A DNA stretch of 64,000 nucleotides from Tetrastigma voinierianum. Taxonomy: Eukaryota > Streptophyta > Magnoliopsida > Vitales > Vitaceae. This document shows, piece by piece, positions 11,200 through 22,048 of this stretch. The notes below the pieces were generated by a model. That model was not told the DNA's origin and searched no databases. It saw only the letters and a program-made list of their open reading frames with translations. The stretch lies in contig JAEQBH010000657.1 in the NCBI GenBank assembly GCA_016808115.1, positions 744,001-808,000 on the forward strand, given 5' to 3'. Numbering within the stretch: the first letter of the stretch is position 1; each line of letters opens with the position of its first letter. The position numbers were made by a program, and so were the translations under genes.

Positions 11200-12600
11200 T
11201 ACTCAGTTTGAGTCCTTATTTGGACTTCTTTGTTCTTGACTTCTTTTTCCTCGAGACCGATTGGAGTTCTTCATTTTCCTCTTCCTGTTTAGATAGTAAG
11301 CAACATAAATCTGACCTTGAACCTTCTCAGTGTGGGTCCTCGGTGTCTTTGCTCCAAATGTAGTACTTGACCTGCGTGTATGGCCTCGATTGGTTTCAAC
11401 TTTCTGAAGTAATTTCAGTCTAGGAATTCGCAATGAACGATTCCCCATTTCACGAACTCTTTTCTCAGAATTCTATGATCATGCCATTCTTTGTCTTGTC
11501 TTTGTATATTCTAGCATTATCATAGGCTTCATTTCTCAATTCTTCCAATTCAGACAGTTGGAGCAATCTTTCTTCCTTTGCAGCCTTAAAATCGAAGTTT
11601 AACTTCTTGATGGCCCACATTGCCTTGTATTCTAATTCAAGAGGTAGATGACATGGTTTGCAAAAAACAACTCTGTATGGGGACATTCCAATGGGAGTTT
11701 TGTATACTACGATCCTGTAAGCCCAAAGTGCATCATCAAGTTTGGAGACCAATCCTTCTGCTTGAGCTCACGGAGTCTTTTCAAGTATTCTTTTGATCTC
11801 CTGTTGAAATTTACGCTTGTCCTAATTGGTGGGATGATAAGCTAAACTCATTACGCGTGATCATACATATATGAGTTTTGAATATTTTTTTGCAAAGTGG
11901 GTTCCCCATCAATAATGATAGTTCTAGGTGTTCTACGAATGCGCACAAAAATGTTCTTTTCGAGAAACTCACAGCATGTTAGCATCATTCCTTGAATGAC
12001 CCACTTTGCTTCACACCCGTTTAGGCGTAATCTACGCTAGCGATGTATAGATTTCCAAATGATGGTAAGAAAAGATCCCCATAAATCATTCACATACATC
12101 AAAATTGTATCACCATAATACCTTTGAGGGGCATTTCATTCTATTCAAGATATTCCCGATCCACTTGCGCCCATATGTAGTTAACCCATCGGCCTCGTCT
12201 GAAGATGGTGGGCCGATATCACGGTGGGAACATCTTGTGTTTGTTCTTTCTCGAGAAAAATGTCACCCATATGGTGATGCATGGCATCCGTTTATAATAT
12301 TTGTCTTGTTCACTTTTACGGCACACATCTTCTTGGCCATCATGTCAACACCTCTCTTGAATATGGTGGATCATCCCGAATATAATACCTGCTGTCGGGT
12401 TACGAGCTTCCTCTTACGTTGGTATTGGTCACGAGCATTACTCCCTGGCTTGAATGATTCTTATCAATACGGGAAGTTGGAAGAGCGCCATGGTTGCTCA
12501 TCGGGAGTTCTCTGTTAACATCACCCTTTTCTTCTTCATCTTTGCTTCTTTCTACTGTTGACAAGTGATCATTTATCCACATTGTCCATCGCGCATCATG
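11200..12600 (-). pseudogene. Integrase of element E (broken)
   Basis: The C-terminal half is clear at 11465-11752: KLDDALWAYR, KTPIGMSPYRVVF, CHLPLELEYKAMWAIKKLNF and ELEELRNEAYDNA, the signature of Athila/Tat integrases. Downstream (11200-11460) are remnants of the basic SH3-like end. Upstream to about 12600 should hold the DDE core and zinc finger; only scattered short matches remain, with many stops. The plus-strand ORF at 12105-12518 is a shadow of this region. Confidence 0.8.
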
Positions 12601-14000
12601 ATTTCCAAATCAAACTCCTGCGACAACACCCACCTTATCAATCTTGGCTTAGCCTTTTCGACATCAGTATTTGATTCTTTGCATGATCAGTCAGAATTAC
12701 CACATGGGATCTAAAATGTATTGCTGAAATTTTTCACAACAAATACTATGGCTAGCATCTCTTTTAGGTTGTTGAAGTGGTTCTGCCCATTAGCCGTTGA
12801 AGGTCTTACTAGCATAGTATATGGCCTGAATACTTTCTCTTTCTTTACTTTGTCTGACTCATAGCGGAAATCAGCGGCATCGCATTGTTGAATCAGCAGT
12901 CCCGTGCAGTGGCATTATAGGTGCTTGCACCGATTTGATCTTGATTTCATCAAAGCATCCTTCTGAAAGTCATCAAAATTAGACCTTGTATCTTTTCGAT
13001 GTCTGCATAGTGGTATGGTATTTTTAAAGTCTTTGATGAATCTCTGTAAATCCGCATGCTAATGCTTACTCGGCTTCTTTGTAGTAGGTGGTGCAGAGTT
13101 TTGATAATGGATACCTTGGTGGTCAACTTTAGTCGATTAGCAGAAATTTTATGCAAAGAACAATACAGCCGTCACCATAAGATATTTTTCCCGGTCGGTC
13201 TTTGCATTTGTTTGTCTTGGCATCTTTGAAGTCTTGTTTCGGATTGTTTAAACATTGATCAAGGCAGGATCATACCGATGAAGTCATCCATATTTCATCA
13301 CTTCTTCAGCCAAATGAGAATATTGACATCATACACCTGCGGAATGTAGGCGGAGCATTATAGCCCAAATGGCGTCCTTAGCGAAAGGTACCATAAGGGC
13401 ATGTGAATGTGAGTGGCTCTTGATCTCAGTGCCGATAATGATCGATTGTATCCTGATGCCATCAGAAAAACAAAGAGTGAGAGTATCACCTTTAACACAT
13501 CATTCTGATCAATGAAGGAAAAGGAAATGATCTTTTACGGTGGCGTATTCGACTTTGTAATCAATATATACCCTCCATCATCCTTGTTCTTGTTAGATCA
13601 ATTCATTTTTCTCATTGGATCCTGATAAGCCCTTTCTTTGGAACCACATGGTGGGCTCACTAGCATAGATAAAAAACCAAAGATCTCAAGAATTCGAAAG
13701 TACCTCCTTTCTCGACTACTTCCTTCATCAACGGATTCAACCTCCTTTGGTGTTCTACGATGGTTTTAGTTCCTTCTAAAGAAAATCTTATGCATGCAAA
13801 TTGACTGACCGATACCCTTCAAATTTCTTCAATGGACCAAGCTAGCGATTCCTTCTTATGCTTCCTTTAATATTTTCAGCACCTTGTTCCTCACATCACC
13901 GAAACTGGTCGAAATGATCACGGTTTTTTTCTTTGGTAATTCTAAGTAAGCATACTTAAATGACATGTCAACTCTTTCAAAACTAGCCCTTCTCGAGACC
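12600..14000 (-). pseudogene. Reverse transcriptase-RNase H of element E (broken)
   Basis: Read on the minus strand, 13450 to 13250 keeps a degraded RT palm. It starts with the SGYN-like segment and passes through the T-H-I-H-M-P-L-W-Y (TFTCPYGTF-like) and T-P-F-G-L (MPFGLC-like) segments. It ends at LAEEVM and the catalytic MDDF. Frames change several times. RNase H should lie at about 12600-13000 but is not confidently readable. Confidence 0.65.
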
Positions 14001-14145
14001 GGTTTCTCGATGAATTTCCTCTCTTTTCACTATTTTCCCCATTAATGCTTCTCGCTTTTGCTTCAGCTCAACACGCTTCTATAGAATGAAAACTCCATTG
14101 TATGGAAATTCGCACGCATCTTCAAGATATCGGGAATTCATCTTT

Positions 14146-14800
14146 TCATTGATAAAAACTCGGAGTATTACAATCATTGTTAACATCAAGCTCGAAGTAT
14201 AGACAAAATCGCCCACGTTGTAACTTTCCTCTTGTCCCCCGCTTCATTTTGCATACTTGATCAGTTAAAAACAGCCGCGCCCAACCCTTAAGGTAAGAAC
14301 TCCCTTGCATGTCAATCAGTGGCGCCCAAAAGAGCAGGAATGGTCTTCTCCCAATACAGGGTACTTGTGAATCTTCTTCCATGTCCGTAATGATGAAGTC
14401 ACTAGGAAAACAAACTTCCCAACAAAGGATTCGCACATCTTCAATGACTCCTTCAGTTTCACCATCGATCCGGCTCCTCGCCATTTGAAGAGTAACAACA
14501 GGAGAGTAAGCTCCCAAACTTAAGTTCTTGGCAACGTAAAGAGGCATCAATTGATGTCTAGCTCCCGAGTCACGTAGAGCCTGAATTCAATTCTCCAACA
14601 ATACAAGGAATCGTGAATCTCCCGGGTCTTTCATCTTTACTGCAGTTCTTTCTTCTGACATCAGACCGCAAGTGGCAAAGTGAGATTCACTATTCCTTCC
14701 TCTACTATTTTTCTTTTCTCGCTTCGCATGTCCTTCGTAAATTTTGCAGAGTGGCATTTGAGTTACCACTTCGCAAAAGGCATACTGATCTCAAACTCGA
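14146..14800 (-). pseudogene. Aspartic protease region of element E
   Basis: Minus-strand frame 14146-14550 reads MPLYVAKNLSLGAYSP, VTLQMARSRI, GVIEDV, DFIITDMEEDSQVP, GRRPFL and PLIDMQ. This matches the retropepsin region of Athila/Tat elements in order. Just upstream (14550-14770) are the pre-protease landmarks TQMPL, CKIYEGHAKR and MKDPGDSRF. The catalytic DSG/DLGA segment appears as RDSGARHQLMPL across a frameshift at about 14560-14590. Confidence 0.8.
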
Positions 14801-14989
14801 AAGTTTTCAAGAACTTTTCAAACTCGCTCCTCCATCCTCGACTTCCTCAAGTAGCCTTTCGAGAAATGGGACTCGCAGCTTTGATCCTGATGTTCTTCCT
14901 TTCTACTCTTTCTTTTCATTCTCCAAGACTCTTCCCTTTCCGGGCTTTTCTTCTTCCCTTTACTACACATATTTTTCTCCTTCTTCCTC

Positions 14990-16430
14990 CTCTAACTCCT
15001 TCCCACTCCTGCCGCACGTACCCATGCAAATAATTCTTCCTGTGTCACTCTGGGAAGGCATCTTCCTCCGTTTTGCAGGTTAGGGCCACCGCCTCTACTT
15101 GTGTCTCCGTGTTCTTCATGGATGCATTGGTGGTGTTCTGAAAAATTTGAGAATTGGTAGCAGTTGCTTCCAACTCTGCAAATTTTTGTTCATGGAGATT
15201 AAACAACTTCTTATTATCCCCCCATGAATCGCAAAGACTGCTCTTCAAAGTTGATCGGGCCCTTCTCTCGACCCCGATATTCATTTCGTGCTCATTTCAC
15301 GCCGTCAGCTGAACTCTTGGTATTTTGATAACCCCGTGGAGGGTTCTCGTCACTCGGGCTCAAGCCCCTCCACCATAAGAGAAATTCTCATGGCTCGCGC
15401 CGGGTGATAATGTATCATGCATTAGTATCGGGTTTAAATGGTAGTTTCGCTCACCCGCATAATTAACCTTCAAGATCATCATGTAATTGTTCTTCGCCAT
15501 CTCTCAAAGACTTCCCTTCAATAACTCTCTTCAATCGCTTCTATTTCATGAGAGCGTTGTGTGTCTTTTCTTCGTCATTCAACCCGCATAATGGCATCCA
15601 ACTTGGCCTCCATGGTCACATCTCGCCAGCCCATGATCCCCTTCTCCGGGCCGTTTCCTCTTGAAATCTCGAAGGAGTATTCATGTTACATTTAGCCGTC
15701 TTCAATCACTCTTTGCTCTTCGAAGACTTTTTCAAGCCAATGCTCCACAAAGATGGTGAAGCATCAATGATCCTTTTGATATATCATTCAAGGCATGATA
15801 TACAATGTCCATCCGAGTCTTCGTGATCTATCCCATGCATTGACATCTTCTCAAGAACCGCTTGAATCTTTCCCAAGCTACATATTGTGCTTTCATCTTC
15901 CCCGCTGAACACAATGATTTCCTTCTTCTTCAGGCGAGGGTCGGGGAAAGAATCTACCTAAGTAGGTTTACTAACTCCTCCTAAGGAACCATATGGTAAA
16001 GATTCATACCATGTATTTGCTTTATTATCTCTTAGAGAGAATGGGAATAAAATCTTGATTTATGACTTTGGTCTCACCCCATTGACAGTATTAGCCATCT
16101 GAGGAATCTTCCAGTGCTCGTTTGGATCTTCGATTAGGATGACCGAGTAAAGCGATGCTCTTTGGACACCATTATGTCAGTCTTGGCTTAGTTCAAAATT
16201 ATTAGCATCAGCTGCGAGGAATTTGTCGATTCTTGATATTCTTCTGTGGTGGTCTCGAAGTCCTCCATTGTATCGGTGATTGGGAGGCCTTCTAGCTTCT
16301 TGTATGCCTCATCCTGATGCTTGCCTTTCGCACCATGGTTGAGTTTTGCCTTTCTTTATCTTTCTCGAGCTTAAGTGTCCTCTCTGATGCAGTGTCTGCT
16401 TTGGAATCGGATCGGTGTTACATTTTCCTA
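14990..16430 (-). pseudogene. Gag of element E (frameshifted)
   Basis: On the minus strand, about 16180 to 15750 encodes the capsid-type gag domain: EDPNEHW, QMANTV-NGV, LFPFSLRDNKANTWYESLPYGS, KEIIVFSGEDES, MHGIDHE and IIDASPSL, in the usual order. The C-terminal part at 15045-15284 reads KLFNLHEQKFAELEATATN and TETQVEAVA, the coiled-coil-like segment that precedes protease in this group. At least three frame changes are needed. Confidence 0.75.
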
Positions 16431-16631
16431 TGCATTAAACTTTGTTCTGAAATCAAAACACACTTACATTAATAGGATTAGTTTGGTCAACAAATGTTTT
16501 TCAATATGGTTTGTTAAAGGTTAGTGGCTAAAATTAACCCTTTGCTTGAAAAGCTATTTTGTTCTTTTCTTCAAAATGTCAAATTAGTATTTCCTTCTTT
16601 CGATACGAATATTGATTTACTAAATTCTTTT

Positions 16632-16647
16632 GATCCCGACGGCGCCA
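16632..16647 (-). promoter_or_regulatory. tRNA-Asp-type primer-binding site of element E
   Basis: On the minus strand TGGCGCCGTCGGGATC lies 7 bp downstream of the 5' LTR end. It matches the plant tRNA-Asp 3' end type (TGGCGCCGTTGCCGGGGA) except for a short gap. Confidence 0.82.
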
Positions 16648-16654
16648 TAAAACT

Positions 16655-19617
16655 TGTTAAGCAGGACCAAAGCCACATACAAATTTCTGACGTTATTACC
16701 AGGACTATTGTCTAGTCCGACAAGCGGCGCCATCAAAAAACTGTTAACCCGACCAAAAGAATCTCTAGATTAAATCATTTTCAATATTGGTTTTGGCTAA
16801 TATCTGCCAAAGTGCAGTCGACAAGTAATAAGTGGATTTAAGTCGGATATCGATCCCACGAGAGATCTCAAGAATTCTAGATCCAACTACCTGACTACTC
16901 AAGCTCCATACTATTTGGACTATAAAGTGACATTGTGTTCCAACAAGAAAATTTATCAAATTATACACATTATATAATAAAAGAAGAATGAACAATCGAA
17001 CAAAGCAGGTCTAAAGAATAATGAATAACGAATAGTTAAGAAAATGATGGATAGCTGAATAATTATCGTTTAGAGTACACATTAAGATCAATGCTATTGT
17101 GAAGTATCAATTCCTGTTGTCAATACTATTAGTTTTGTTTGTGTATTTCAGGTTTTAAAATATGTCCAAGGCGTTTAGTAGTACAGCTGGATCTCTCCAC
17201 ACTTCACATTTCATTATCTAATCTTACTTGATCCTCTCGAATACAGGGAATTAGATAACTACTTTCTGCAGGGACTTCCTAGTGGGTATTTTCTTTTGAT
17301 ACTTCATACCCATTTTATGGAATTTGTAAACCTTAACTCCCGAGTTATCGGTCAGCGAGGATATCCTGAGTCGGGTTGCTCTTCCTCAAGAATTAGAATA
17401 GATCACCTCTCCTTGATTAGATCTCATTGCCACGGGATTGGCTTCACTAAGCCGAGATTGAGGTGAACTCTGCATTTAAATTGATAAGTCATTGACTCAT
17501 TCTTGATTTCAAGTGAGAAGAGGATTTATCAAGTAAACTCACAAAAACTCATTAGATCTCTAATAGCTAGTTAATATACCTTGAAAGAAATGTTCATAAC
17601 TCGGGATTGTCATCCTACGTGTCCCTTTCAGGGAGGACCTCCTTAAAATCGAGCAATGAGGCCCGATTCTTAATACGGGTATAAGAAGCGATATTCGAGA
17701 TCAAAACATTAAACCATGCTTAAGTAAATTCATAAGCCCGAAGTCGCAATTTCTTTGGAAAAAGAACTACAAGAAAGATAATTTCTGATAATAGCATTCA
17801 CTTAATGGAAGCTGGGTTCCTCAATTACTGAATTACACACTACAGTATTCCTCTGATCATAAGAATAACTGCATTATGAAACTAGAGGAGCCGAATTCTA
17901 GAAATTTTTCTGAACTTCGAACATTCCAGGTAGTAATTTGAAAAGAATTCAGTGCACATTCAGCTTACTGCTCAAAGCAGTAACATCCCAATTCCCGGAA
18001 AATAAAGCAGCTAAAGCGATAAATCTAATCTAATCTCTAACTATCAACATTGAAGAAAAGAAAAGAAAAAGAAAAAGAATTAAAAAGAAAAATAAAGAAA
18101 ATGAGCCTTGACTACGGACCTCTCGATGCATTGTCGCCCATGACTACTTTTATGAGATGGGTAATTTAACGTATTTATAGGATTTCTCGGTTGGGCCCTA
18201 ATCGATGCGGGTTGTGGATTTCCAAGTGGGTTGGCCCATTTAATGTTCAGGTCGCGACTTCAATTCCCTTGTCGCGACATCATCTATGTCGCGACATCGA
18301 TCTCACGTCGCGACATCAGCTTAAGTCTTCTGCAGCCTTCAACTTGTTTTCCTGATGTCGCGACATCAATCTCACGTCGCGACCTCAGCTCAAGTCTTCT
18401 ATAGCATTCAACTTGTCTTCGGATGTCGCGACATCAATCTCTTGTCGCGACCTCGATCTCACGTCGCGACCTTAGTTCAATATTCTACAGCCTTCAACTG
18501 GTATTCCTGATGTCGCGAAATCAATCTTACGTCGCGACCTCAGCTCAAGTCTTCTGCAGTATTCAACTTGTCTTCGGGTGTCGCGACATCAATCTCTTGT
18601 CGCGACATCAACTTAAGGATCTGCAGGTTTCAACTGGTTTCTCATGATGTCGCGACATCAATCTGTGGTCGCGACAACATCTTTTATTCTTGTAGATTTC
18701 AACAGAGTTTTCTTATGTCGCAACAACAACCCTATTAGCCATTGACATCAAGCTGATCACTTTACATGCTTCAATCTTATCGCCACTTGTATCTTTCAAG
18801 CCCCGGTTGCTCTTGTTGTCGCGACATCGGTCTCTGAACTTCTGACTTCCATTGATTGCTCTTGATGTGGCGACATTGATCATATCATGACATCGACCTC
18901 ATGACACACGGGTCTCAGGCGTGCGTTCACGATGGCGAGCGTCGCAATATCTTATCGACATCGCCATTGCTGCGCAGCTTTTGAATTGGTCATGCCGTGA
19001 TGTGTGACGCCGATCTCTTGTTGGGACATCATCTTTAGTCATCTGGAGGCTTCAACTGGGGTTCCTGATGTCGCGACATCAATCTCATGTCGCGACAACA
19101 GTTCAAATCTTTACAGCTTTCAACTGATCAAGTCTCATGTCGCGATCTCGATCTCTTGTCGTGACATCAGCTTCAGTTAACTCAGCTCATCCTTCCAAAC
19201 ATGTCATAGCTTCAAGTCGATTCTCTTGTCACGACTTCCACCTTTGTCGCGACATTAAAATTTTAATGGCGACATCGCTCTTAAGTTTACGCTCGATCCT
19301 CAAATTTGCTTTATCTTGTGATCCACAGCCATGACACGTGAAATTTCCTTTGGTACCTGATATAGCGACCTCATATACTTAATTTATGTAAGCCCCAAAA
19401 CTGCAACAGTAGTTATGATTCTTTCATACGCCTAGCTATTTTCTGCATTTTACTCACTTGATTCTTGCATTTTTCCACGCATTTCTTATGGCACATACTT
19501 CCTGCAAATAACAAATTTGGTGAGTTTCTTCATATTTACGCATCTTGATTATTCCTTTTACGGCCCAAAATCCAACGAGAAAAATGGACTAAAAATAGAT
19601 GACTTTTAAGCTCATCA
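16655..19617 (-). mobile_element. 5' LTR of element E
   Basis: About 2.96 kb. On the minus strand it starts TGATGAGCTTAAAAG (19617) and ends CTTAACA (16655). TATA-like CTATAAATAC lies at 18170-18180, just downstream of the TGTCGCGACA array. Near its end it carries an internal 90-bp near-repeat ('ggcgccat..aaaac..tgttaa' occurs twice at 16640-16745), also present in the other LTR. The right flank ACCAC completes the target duplication. Confidence 0.9.
18250..19375 (-). repeat. TGTCGCGACA phrase array in E 5' LTR
   Basis: The better-preserved copy. More than twenty TGTCGCGAC(A) words occur, in units of about 70 bp (for example 18354-18424, 18424-18508, 18508-18581), each with two palindromic words separated by 'atcaatctcac' and a spacer ending 'cttctgcag..ttcaacttg'. 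Every unit is CpG-rich in an AT-rich context. It lies in U3 upstream of the TATA box. Confidence 0.92.
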
Positions 19618-19622
19618 ACCAC
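19618..19622. repeat. Target-site duplication (right) ACCAC
   Basis: Partner of 5579-5583; the chromovirus protease frame resumes directly after it. Confidence 0.95.
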
Positions 19623-20002
19623 CAAGGCCATGGTAGACACTGGTGCCACACACAACTTTGTCTCATAGGAGGAGGCAAGTAGACTTAAGCTCCAGACATC
19701 CATGGATGACTTCATGGTGGCACCCATGGATGACATAAAGGTGGTGCTCGGGATGGATCTCCTACGCCAAGTAAAAGTTGTGCCCTTGCCTTTCTTTTCA
19801 ATGGCTATCCTAAAGGAGGAGGCACCATTTATGGTCCTTATAATCACCAAAGGCAAGACCAAGACCCCTATGTTGTCAGCTATGTAATTGGAAAAAGGAT
19901 TGAAGAAGAACGAGATGACCTACTTGGCGGTTCTTAAGGAAGACCCAACTAATCCTATGGGAGATCCTATGGCTATGGAAGTCAAGAAGGTGCTAGATGT
20001 AG
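19623..20002 (+). pseudogene. Chromovirus protease remnant
   Basis: Resumes the frame interrupted at 5583: KAMVDTGATHNFVS contains the retropepsin active-site triplet D-T-G, followed by a stop, then EEASRLKL, MDDFMVAPMDDIKVVLGMDLL and a RT-linker-like LKKNEMTYLAVLKED. At about 20000 the sequence jumps to the integrase C-terminus, so RT, RNase H and most of integrase are deleted. Confidence 0.85.
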
Positions 20003-20708
20003 CTCAGTTATCCTATAATCTGCAAAGGAGTGAGGCAAAAAACAAGACTCCATTTGAGATAGTCATGGGGCAACAACCAATGACTCCCCACACCTTAGCC
20101 AAGGGGTACACAAGGAAGAGTTCAATGGCTTACAAACTTGATAAGGGATGGCATGAGCAGGTTGACATTGCCTCATACTTGGAGAAGGTTGCCAGGAAGA
20201 TGAAGAAGAGGCCTGATAAGAAGAGGAGAAATGTAGAGTTTAAGGTTGGAGACTTAGTGCTTGTCAACTCATACCACAACAGTTCAAGTCCTTTAGAAAG
20301 GAGCATAAAGGGCTTGTAAGGAGATCTGATAGCCCATTTCCTATACTGGGACAAGTTGGTAAGTTGTCCTACAAGGTTGAACTACCACCAAGGCTGAAGA
20401 TTCATCTTATCTTCCATGTCAATAATCTAAAGCCCTACCATGAGGATAAGGATGATCCAGACCAAGGAGTTTATAAGAGGGCACCCACAGTAGTTGTGGC
20501 GTCTTATGACAGGGAGGTGGACTACATCTTAGCAGACTAGGTCATGAGGAAGAATAACTTTCAGCCTTGTATGGAGTAAATGGAAGGGACTACCAGAGAG
20601 CGAAGTCAATTGAGAGCTAACAACGACATTATGGCAGTTCCAGGAGCAGATCAAGCAGTTTCGGGTAGGAGGATTGACGAGGACTTCTGTGGCTTTGGTG
20701 GGGGAGAA
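20003..20708 (+). pseudogene. Chromovirus integrase C-terminus with chromodomain remnant
   Basis: After the deletion junction the frame reads VAQLSYNLQRSEAKNKTPFEIVMGQQP, WHEQVDIASYLEKVARKMKK, DKKRRNVEFKVGDLVLV, then in another frame FHVNNLKPYHEDKDDPDQGV, APTVVVASYDREVDYILAD and degraded W-K-G-L-P-E-S chromodomain residues. This is the GPY/F-plus-chromodomain end that defines chromoviruses. It ends at the polypurine-like GTGGGGGAGA just before the LTR. Confidence 0.85.
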
Positions 20709-21261
20709 TGTCACACCCTCACTCATGGACAACCCCTCTCTTGATCATATGGTGGCAAATGACCCTAAGGGGGTTTATATAAGGAGGTGGGAAGATTCTC
20801 AAGACTTGGAGAGACCTCCCTTACTAGAAGAATGTAGAAAGTTCTAGAAGGTTCCGGAGAAGTCCACACTTGTGTGGAAGAGTATGGAGAGTAGGAGATT
20901 ATACTAGAGTCTTCTAGAGACCTCTTGTATATACTTATACATAGAGAATTCTAGAACTCTCTTGATTTGTAGAGAACCTTCAAAGGTTTTACACACTTCC
21001 ATAGGTAGGCTATAAATAGAGGTGGTGGCCCTCATTTACCCAAAAGCATGAGAGTTGAGAGCTTCAAAGCGAGTTGTAAGCTTCCTATAAATAACGCTTC
21101 CTTTCATTCTCCAAGTGTTCTCTTATGTCCTAGGCATCCAAGTCATGGGTAAGGCTTAACATAGCAAGCTAAGCAACGAGAAGGTTGACTTAACAACATC
21201 CAAGGGGTGAGTTGTCTAAGTGCCTCACGTGAGCTTAGTGGAAAAGATTAAGTCTATGACA
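20709..21261 (+). mobile_element. 3' LTR of the chromovirus (approximate end)
   Basis: Starts TGTCACACCC directly after the purine tract GGTGGGGGAGAA. A perfect TATA box TATAAATAG is at 21011-21019, with a CT-rich leader downstream. The end is placed at TATGACA (21261), because TGTCA/TGACA form the expected terminal inverted repeat; no second LTR is available to confirm it. There are many 'ctagaa' and 'gagaac' repeats in U3. Confidence 0.7.
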
Positions 21262-21660
21262 ATAGGCTTAATTTATCCAACTCAATAGTAGAGACCTATT
21301 TTGGGTTTAAAGGGTTACTATCTCTTTTTAAGGTATCTTCTCATTAAGTAACTTAATCGCTAAACTTGGACAAAAGTTATTCTCTAGCAGTTTTTCCAAA
21401 TTTATTAGCTATTAAGGGTTTTTGTTCTTACTTAATTTTTCCTTTCTAAAAAAAAAAAGTGATAATTTCAAAAACTAAAAAGAAGAAGATTATTTTCATG
21501 ATATAAGTTGCAAAGAAAAATATGCAAATGTTCTATAAGATATATCACGACAAAAAGATATTCTACACGATGTCACAAAATATGTTACTATTTTAGAACG
21601 TTGATAAAAAGTGTGTAGATTAAACGAGCTAATGATGAGAAAATAAATGCCAAGAAAAAA
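21262..21660. other. AT-rich flank
   Basis: AT-rich DNA with no recognisable coding content between the chromovirus LTR and the inverted-repeat element. Confidence 0.5.
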
Positions 21661-22048
21661 TAAAACCAATGTTTTAAAAGTCGGATCGGTCGGTCCAACC
21701 GTTGGCAAGTCCCCATTCCAGTTTGACTTGGGATAAACCGACGATCGCATCGATGAACTGACCCGTTTTTAGCAAATTAGACGATTCATATAATTTTTTT
21801 CTTTTTTCTTTCTAATGTAAAATGGCGTTGTTTTGATGCATTTGGCATCTAAACCATGCCGTTTTACTAAGGTGCTACCCTAATCTCCAAGTTCTCGCAC
21901 CCTTTGTATATGTTTTGTTGTCATTATTGAACTTAGAGGTGTCGCTGCGATTGACCCGAAGGTGCAGTTGTAGTCACAATTGAATTGAAGTCGCTACAAT
22001 CGTAGTTGCTTCTGTGCATCGTACGAATGCTACTACTACCATCGGAGC

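Larger units (their letters stand above)
5584..19617 (-). mobile_element. Element E: complete Tat/Athila-like Ty3/gypsy retrotransposon, minus strand
   Basis: A 14.0-kb element bounded by related LTRs of about 2.9 kb (5584-8468 and 16655-19617) and a perfect 5-bp target duplication ACCAC. Orientation is minus: the primer-binding site is next to the right LTR, the polypurine tract is next to the left LTR, and all coding remnants (gag, protease, RT/RNase H, integrase) read right to left in the usual order. The two LTRs are clearly homologous but differ by many substitutions and small indels, so it is either not recent or poorly sequenced. A 2.7-kb noncoding region separates the integrase end from the 3' LTR. 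All frames are broken. Confidence 0.93.

Noticed and set aside
12105..12518. 137-codon plus-strand ORF
   Set aside because: It is antisense to the integrase region of element E, which reads on the minus strand; no protein features of its own.
14613..15083. 156-codon plus-strand ORF, serine/phenylalanine-rich
   Set aside because: Antisense shadow of the lysine/glutamate-rich gag-protease junction of element E.
18250..19375. Possible CRISPR-like array
   Set aside because: Repeats are degenerate, spacers are themselves repeated phrases, and the array sits symmetrically in both LTRs of a plant retroelement.
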